Assembly: GCA_025765595.1 (NCBI GenBank)
Contig: JAIVFH010000044.1
Coordinates: 1-64,000, forward strand
DNA from: Obelidium mucronatum
Taxonomy: Eukaryota > Chytridiomycota > Chytridiomycetes > Chytridiales > Chytriomycetaceae
DNA length: 64,000 nucleotides
Direction of reading: 5' to 3'
Made by a program: the position numbers and the translations under genes. Under the pieces are notes generated by a model. It searched no databases. It saw only the letters and a program-made list of their open reading frames with translations, and was not told the DNA's origin. Positions 57,411 to 64,000 of the stretch are shown here, piece after piece. The stretch's first letter is position 1. The number at the start of each line of letters is the position of its first letter.

Positions 57411-58006
57411 GCAAGATCAATCAAATAGTGCCGCAGAGGTGGAGGCTCTGTGAGAAAAAACAGAAACCAACACTTTAGACCCCGCAACATCATAAAAGGT
57501 ACGTTAAATTTCGTACCAGGCGGCAAGATCCCGTTAAGGACGTGTCTGCAGCAGAAAAACAAAAATCAGGTTCATTTTAGTAAGGCAGGTTGTAAGGTGG
57601 GAGAAAAAACAAAAATGCCCCAATTTGTGTTTTCTGGCCACGCTTCTCCCGCCGCTTAAACAAAAAACTGAAGCTCACCTTGATGGAGTTTCTGAAGAGA
57701 TTTTCTAATGGGCGCTGTGGGTGGTTCCCTCAGCGCTAGCAAGTGGGTAGCGGCGAAGCCGGGAGGGTTAGGGTGACTTTGCTTTGCAATAAAGGAGTCA
57801 CAAGAAGTCGCGAGCTTGAACGAGGCTGACGACTAAAAGGGCTGAGGCTAGAGGACGCTTAGGGCTAAGTAAGATCGAGGAAAGCGGAGGGGTGTTGCTT
57901 TCACAGGAGAACTGAAGAGTTTGTTCGGGTTTGAGGAAGAAAAAAAATTGGGGAAATTACTCTGATCTGTGTGTGGCAGCATCGGAAAATAAGCTATAAA
58001 AAGAAA
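57411..58006. other. Divergent promoter region ODC / LRRC51
   Basis: About 600 bp between divergent starts. It contains GC-rich stretches around 57700-57860 with small dyads (for example CGGC-GAA-GCCG at 57752) and a CTATAAAAAG just before the LRRC51 start. Open frames are short. ODC regulation cannot be read from it. Confidence 0.4.
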
Positions 58007-58876
58007 ATGAAGGAAGCAGCCCATAACGACTTGACTGCACAGGTTTGTTGGTGTTAAAAATTGCGCTTTTGGGGACCGTTAACGTACGGCTTCGTCAGTA
58101 CAAGAAACACGCAGTGAGCAAACTCTCTGGGCAGTGGCAAGTCGTGCCAAAGACACCTCTCGATTTTTCTTTCAAAGAAATCATCACTGTTCAAGGTAAC
58201 CCTAAAAATGATTGGGGAACCTGCTTTTCTCGCGTTCTAAAAATACGAGTTGCTTCTGGAAGCCAGACATCGCAACTGAGGAGTCACGCCGGCGGCATGA
58301 GGTTCAAAAGATTTACACTCCTCGAAAGGAGAAATCGCAAACCACCACTGATCCCAAATAATTGTCATGTATAGCTTCCTCTGGGTACTGGTATAACTGC
58401 AGTGACAACAGCGATTCGGCTACCAAACAACAAGCTTGAAACGCTTGATAATATGTTCTCTATCTCTGCAAGAATAGTCGAAAACCCACTTAATATTGCA
58501 TGGATTGATTTATCCTTCAACAACCTCAAAGCCATTGACAAGGTATGGACAATGCAGTTTTCAAAAATTCGATGTTGACTTCCATTTTTAGGAGCTTCTC
58601 CAATTCCCAACTCTGAGTACATTGTATTTGCACGCAAATGAGATTTCAGAACTTTCGGAAATCGATAAACTTACATCATTGCCGCGATTGAGAACACTCA
58701 CTCTTCACGGGAATCCAGTTGAGAACTGCAAGGGATATCGGCAATACACTGTTTCGCGTCTCACAAGCTTGAAGCACCTCGATTTCTGCGCAATCACGAA
58801 GCAAGATCGCGCAATTGCCAAAGCGTATGCAGACTATATTGAGCGCAAAAAGGATGGTGCCGGTCAAGATGAATAG
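58007..58876 (+). CDS. LRRC51: LRRC51-like leucine-rich repeat protein
   Basis: LRRC51 (LRTOMT1) is a small LRR protein widely found in organisms with cilia. Exon 1 MKEAAHNDLTAQ (GTTTGT donor), exon 2 with LSGQWQVVPKTPLDFSFKEI, an exon starting DIATEESRRRHE..., and later ones IRLPNNKLETL, NIAWIDLSFNNLKAID, LSTLYLHANEI, LPRLRTLTLHGNPVENCKGYRQY, then HLDFCAITKQDR. These match the human order including the HGNP-x(2)-xKGYRQY block. The border between the DIATEE exon and the first LRR exon (58352-58405) was not resolved. The gene lies divergent from ODC. Role in flagella is inferred. Confidence 0.8.
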
Positions 58877-58977
58877 ACTAATTAATCTTTTGTTTTGAAC
58901 ATCACCGTATTTGTTTTATTCGATACTTTCTGAATGATTTAAAGAAAAATGAAGTGGTCAAAATGTGAAGACCCCAC

Positions 58978-60014
<1,037 letters not shown>

Positions 60015-60053
60015 CTTTTGATTTATTTGTTTTTTATTTCTTTTCTTTTTCCA
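60015..60053. promoter_or_regulatory. Very short divergent promoter TPI1 / tRNase Z
   Basis: 39 bp between start codons, mostly T-rich on the plus strand. Both genes must share core promoter elements in this space or use sites inside the coding regions. Confidence 0.6.
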
Positions 60054-63009
60054 ATGAAGTACCACTTGCAAGTGATTGGCGCCACGTCGCTGGATGCGCG
60101 CGTGTCTGTGGCCGTCGTGTTCGACTCGCAGCGCTATTTGTTCAACTGCGGCGGTGCGTTCTGATTGGCTGAAAAGGCGCCGCTGTTTTCCAACCAATCA
60201 CAATCGACTCTCGCAGAAGGAACGCAGCGCTTCCTCCACGACCGCAGCAAAAGCTGCTCGGCGGTGTCCGGCGCGAAAACGAGGCAGATGTTCTTTACGC
60301 GGACTGCGTGGCAGTGCATTGGCGGGCTGCCCGGGATGGTGCTGACGCTGTCGGATGCGGGGGCAAAGGGAATCACCATGAGGTATTGGCTGGAGTCAGC
60401 CGGGTTTGAAAACTGATCAGCTATCTTAGAGGTCCGCCTGGTTTCACCCATTCCCTGGCTGCAATGCGGTCTTTCCTGTTTCGGCCAACCTTGCCGATTC
60501 AGGTCAAGGAATACAGTAGCGAAAAGGAATCATCGACTGCAGAAGATTACAAGGACGAAAATTTAACAGTCAAAGCCGTCAGATTAACCCCCAACACTCG
60601 CGAAAGCACAGTCTCGTTTGAAAACAACTCATCTGATGAAGAACCGCTCAACAACAATGGAAAACGCTCGCGTAAATCTCCAACCAAGAAGATGGAATCT
60701 ACCCGTGAAGCTCAAATTAAGGACGAATTGGCGATTTTGGGTCAAATGTTTTCGAACAAAGAGGGTCCACCAGTCGGCCCCACAAAGGCGTCCAAAAAGG
60801 CTAAAGGAAACGAAAAAGAAACCAATAGCCAAGAGAAGGAAAGTGGAGGAACGGGTCATCCATTGTCAACGATTCCACCAGGCAAAAAGAGAGCAAACGA
60901 CACTTCAAGGTTGTCTAACAAAGAGGCTGTCTCCATGTGGTTCGAGTGACACAGTGATTTCGTATATTTGTAAAGGCCCAATATCTCTTGGAAAATTCAA
61001 TATTGCGGCTGCTAAAGCTTTAGGCATCCCAATGGGCCCAATGTATGCTAATTTAAAGAACGGGAAGTCTGTAACTCTTGCTGATGGGAGAGTTATTCAA
61101 CCGTCAGAATGCGTTAGTCCTTCGAAACCAGGACCTGTGAGTTTGATTGCAAAAGATACATGGGTTTCTCACTCACCTTTTAGGTTTTTATTATCATGGA
61201 CTGTCCATCAGTTGAATACATACCTTCGATTCTCGCTAGCACTGAGTTAAATGCGATCTCTCATAATGCTGAACCTGTTCAGTGTATCATTCACTTGCTT
61301 GGAGATGATGTTTTGGAGCACCCCGATTACAAGACATGGATGAATTCGTTTGGAGAAGATTGTCAGGTAGTCTGTTTTATTTCAGACTCCCGCTTCGAAT
61401 TCTGATACCCTACCAGCACATTGTATCCAGCGTCAAACACAACGTTCAAGAAATAACTCTCAGATCCACAGCAAAAATCCAACACGACCTGAACTATGCT
61501 GAAAATGCTGTTTTTCCACTTCCTTATTGCAACAATGAGGCTGAAGTGCCGCTTTCATCAAGTTTGTGTCTTTGATGTTTTTAATTGCTGTTTCTCATAG
61601 TACACCCAGTCCCAGACCTTCCCAAATCAACAACACCAGCTCGACCTTTGCTAATGTACCAATTCGAACCGACTCGTCTCTTGGATAGTTCTGCTGTCCT
61701 GCCGCCATTCGTACGAATTCGGGATGGCTCAAAAGAAATATTTGAAAAGTTCAAAATACAAGCCGACGCTGTTCGGGGTTCCCTTTCCTTTGGAGATCCC
61801 TTTCGCCCTCTTGAGGTGAATGACATGATTTGCGTCCCATTGGGAACTGGTGCGTCTATTCCTGGAAAGTATCGAAATGGTAAAGAAGTTTTCTTTTTCG
61901 CGTGTTTCTCTTGATTATCATTAAAAATATCTCACAACAAAAATAGTCAGCTCAACGTATCTTCGGTTTTCTGATGGTGGAATTTTGTTGGATGCCGGAG
62001 AGGGTACTTTGGCGCAATTGTATCGCCACTATGGCCCCAGAGTTGATGAAGAGTTGGTTCAGTTACGATGCTTGTTTGTGTCTCATTTGCACGCAGATCA
62101 TCATCTGGGGGCAATTAGTATTTTGAAGCGTGCTCATGAGGTTCAGTTATTTTTTTCGTGACTTTGCTATTGTTATTTTACTGAGGTTTAGATAATAGTT
62201 GAAAGCAAAGTATACCAACCCAGAAAGAATATGCGTAGTTGGTCCTGCGCGGTATTTGACATGGTTAACTGAATATGCTGATGTTGAAGACTTTGGTTTG
62301 GATAACTTGATGCTTATGGATTCCAAGGATTTGACTCGAAGTTCCAAGTAAGGAAGATTGACGGAAGGTGATTCGAAAGTTAATGATTGTCTTTTTCTCA
62401 GAAACGAGAGATTCAAGCAAATCACAAAAACGTCTCAATTCCAAACTCTTCTTGTCAAACACTGTGCGGACTCGTATGCCCTCGTCCTTACACACGCATC
62501 ATCTGGAATCAAGGTTGCGTTTTCAGGAGATTGTCGTCCTTCTCCTCAGTTTGTACAGGCTGGGAAAGACTCGGATTTGGTGATTCATGAAGCAACGCTG
62601 GCGGATGAAATGAAAAAGGAAGCGGTTGAGAAGAATCATTGTACCACAAACGAAGCAATTCAAATTGGAAAAAGGTATTTGGCAACTCTTTATTTTGGAA
62701 TTGCCATCAGTGTGCTGACAAATGTTTATGATTTGAAGCATGAACGCCAAGAATCTTCTCTTGACGCATTTTTCACAAAGATACCCGAAACTTCCGGTTG
62801 TGGACATGAAAAAACATGTATCTGAGGACGGTGGCTTGGCTATTGGAGTCGCGTTCGACTCGATGCGGATCCGGTTGAAGGAGTTTAAGCAGTTGGAGAC
62901 ACTATACGGGCCATTGACAACGCTTTGGAGCGAAGTTGTGGAAGAGCAGGAGCAGGCAGAGGCGGCTGGGGAGGAACAGATGATGGGTGATGGGTTTGTG
63001 GAACTGTAA
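60054..63009 (+). CDS. TRZ1: Long-form tRNase Z (ELAC2/Trz1) with one frame break
   Basis: Cuts 3' trailers from tRNA precursors, nuclear and mitochondrial. The long form carries an N-terminal half with the pseudo-motif ([25 protein letters not shown]) and a catalytic C-terminal half with [23 protein letters not shown], the metal motif [10 protein letters not shown] (HxHxDH), [18 protein letters not shown] and [11 protein letters not shown]. Intron 1 (60152-60216) splits CG and EGTQ. An acidic Lys-rich linker separates the halves. Between 60890 and 60935 the frame must shift by one extra base to reach [19 protein letters not shown] large intron-rich 3' part ends at TAA 63009. It lies 84 bp before a hAT end. 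Confidence 0.9.
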
Positions 63010-63093
63010 AGTCTATAAATAGATTTTTCGCTTTTTTTTGTTGCTGTGCCGACTTTTTTTATTTTGGTGGCTGAAGAAACAAGCATGACAATC

Positions 63094-64000
63094 CAGGGAT
63101 GGCAAGTCCCAGGGAAAATGGGTTTTTGGGACTTGGGAAAAAGTGGGACTTTGGTGAATGTCCAAGCCCTGTTTTTCTGGGACTTTGGGACTTTTGGGAA
63201 TTTGAAAAACGAAAAACAAATTAAAAATTACAAAAATGAATAATGAAGACGAGAGTGACGAGACTCCTAAACGGCCAAACCGAATGATTGCAGGGGATAT
63301 CGACCGGACCCCAATGCCTACTGACACTGTAGGTAGTCCTACTGGAGGTTTGTGCTTTGTTGACGGTGACAGCAATAGAAGCTAAGTAACCTAGCTTAGT
63401 GTCATCCAAGCGTAAAGGTGGTCGTAAACTGGATTCAGTATGGGATCTCCTCAGTGTGGAAGATGAACCCCACAAGCGAACGAAATGCATTTGCAAGCAT
63501 TGCAACAAAGAAGTTATACACAACAAGGACGCAAGCCGGGCCAAAAATCATCTGAACAAATGTGGCAAATTTGTTTATATGACGGCTACGCCTTACTCTC
63601 GAGTGGAGAATCCATACTTTATTAAGGCACAACAGCGCCTTCGTGGTGATGTCAAAGTTCCTACTCGCAAGCAACTTGCTGGACCCCTGCGTCAAGAAAC
63701 TGAGGCGAGAGTACGTGCAAGAGTCGAAAGGGTTTTGAAGGATGGTAAAAAAATCCTGGCATTGACAAGTGATGCTTGGTCTGATACTGTCAACAACCCA
63801 ATTCTGAATTACATGGCGGTCGATGTGGAAGCTGGCCAGGCTCTCTTTTTGGAAGCAAACGACACTAAAGAGGAGGGTCACACTGCTGAATACCTGTTCA
63901 AGGACTTGGTTCGTGTGGTAGAGATGTTGGAGCATCCTGACAAGAATAATCCCGCTTCTCGTGGCTGTCAAGTAGCTGGAGCGACTATTGATAACACCTC
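63094..64000 (+). mobile_element. 5' end of a hAT DNA transposon (continues past window)
   Basis: Starts with CAGGGATGGCAAGT, the common hAT terminal form (CAGGGNTGGCAA). A possible 8-bp target copy would be just before it (TGACAATC). The first 100 bp carry GGGACTT/AAGTCCC motifs in both orientations (63104, 63128, 63145, 63179, 63188), which look like subterminal transposase sites. The transposase frame (63236) follows. The 3' end is outside. Confidence 0.75.
63236..64000 (+). CDS. hAT-family transposase, N-terminal part, truncated by window end
   Basis: Exon 1 from ATG 63236 to 63332 (MNNEDESDETPKRPNRM), intron 63333-63399 (GTAGTC...CTTAG), exon 2 open from 63400 to the last base with no stop. 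Exon 2 has a BED-type zinc finger (C-K-H-C then H-L-N-K-C), then KILALTSDAWSDT with the first catalytic Asp of hAT/DUF659 type, followed by NYMAVDVEAGQALFLEAND and a segment reading VAGATIDNTS where family members have TDNAS. Because it has no stop in the window it is easy to miss. Coding potential appears intact here, so the copy may be young. Confidence 0.78.

Noticed and set aside
57765..57780. GGGTTAGGG, telomere-like
   Set aside because: Single short match in unique sequence; no tandem array.
63435..63971. 178-codon minus-strand frame at the window end
   Set aside because: Overlaps the better supported hAT transposase on the plus strand and has no domain.

Overview
The window looks like nuclear DNA of an early-diverging, probably zoosporic (chytrid-like) fungus. 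The coding style is fungal: short spliced genes with 50-110 nt introns, donors mostly GTAAGT, GTATGT or GTTTGT, and acceptors in YAG. Gene content agrees. There is a Zn2Cys6 regulator, UDP-GlcNAc pyrophosphorylase for chitin precursors, a CxC5/CxC6 gene of the kind linked to fungal KDZ transposons, secreted GDSL esterases and a secreted glycosidase with a Thr-rich linker and a carbohydrate-binding tail. A very large Sfi1-type centrin-binding gene and LRRC51, a protein typical of ciliated organisms, hint at a lineage that keeps basal bodies. The exact taxon cannot be settled from the sequence alone.

Layout. 0.4-10.3 kb: Zn2Cys6 factor, CxC5/CxC6 gene, three unrecognised genes, one small coiled-coil gene, and a mitochondrial PDK/BCKDK-type kinase. 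10.5-22.3 kb: elongation factor 2, Sfp-type phosphopantetheinyl transferase, a conserved membrane protein of unknown role, initiator tRNA-Met, TCF25/Rqc1, RER1, a PP2A B'' subunit and tRNA-Gln. 22.3-25 kb is gene-poor with a tandem repeat. 25-33.8 kb: UAP1 and the Sfi1-like gene, both on the minus strand and carrying GC-rich hairpins in introns. 33.9-36.3 kb: transposase remnant, small acidic ORF, LRR gene. 36.8-41.1 kb: a tandem array of three GDSL esterases. 41.3-48.6 kb: intron-containing tRNA-Thr, RBM26/27-like RNA-binding protein, small secreted basic protein, modular secreted glycosidase. 48.8-63 kb: ISWI remodeler, a tandem family of seven-helix membrane proteins, ornithine decarboxylase, LRRC51, triosephosphate isomerase and long-form tRNase Z, the last two divergent with 39 bp between start codons. 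From 63.1 kb a hAT transposon begins and runs off the end.

Most genes are housekeeping. They serve translation and tRNA processing, RNA decay, Golgi retention, chromatin, glycolysis, polyamine synthesis and chitin precursor supply. The accessory part is the secreted enzymes, the membrane-receptor-like family and the mobile elements.

Two signals run across genes. First, several conserved genes (EF2 three times, ornithine decarboxylase twice, the PP2A subunit, tRNase Z, TCF25, and one hypothetical gene at a run of nine G) contain single-base reading-frame breaks inside otherwise well conserved sequence. Nearly all fit one extra base in the sense frame. Residual assembly indels are the simplest reading; programmed +1 frameshifting is the unusual one. 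Second, short GC-rich hairpins with a common GCC-GNA-GGC core and compensating stem changes recur inside introns of UAP1 and SFI1, once as a close pair.
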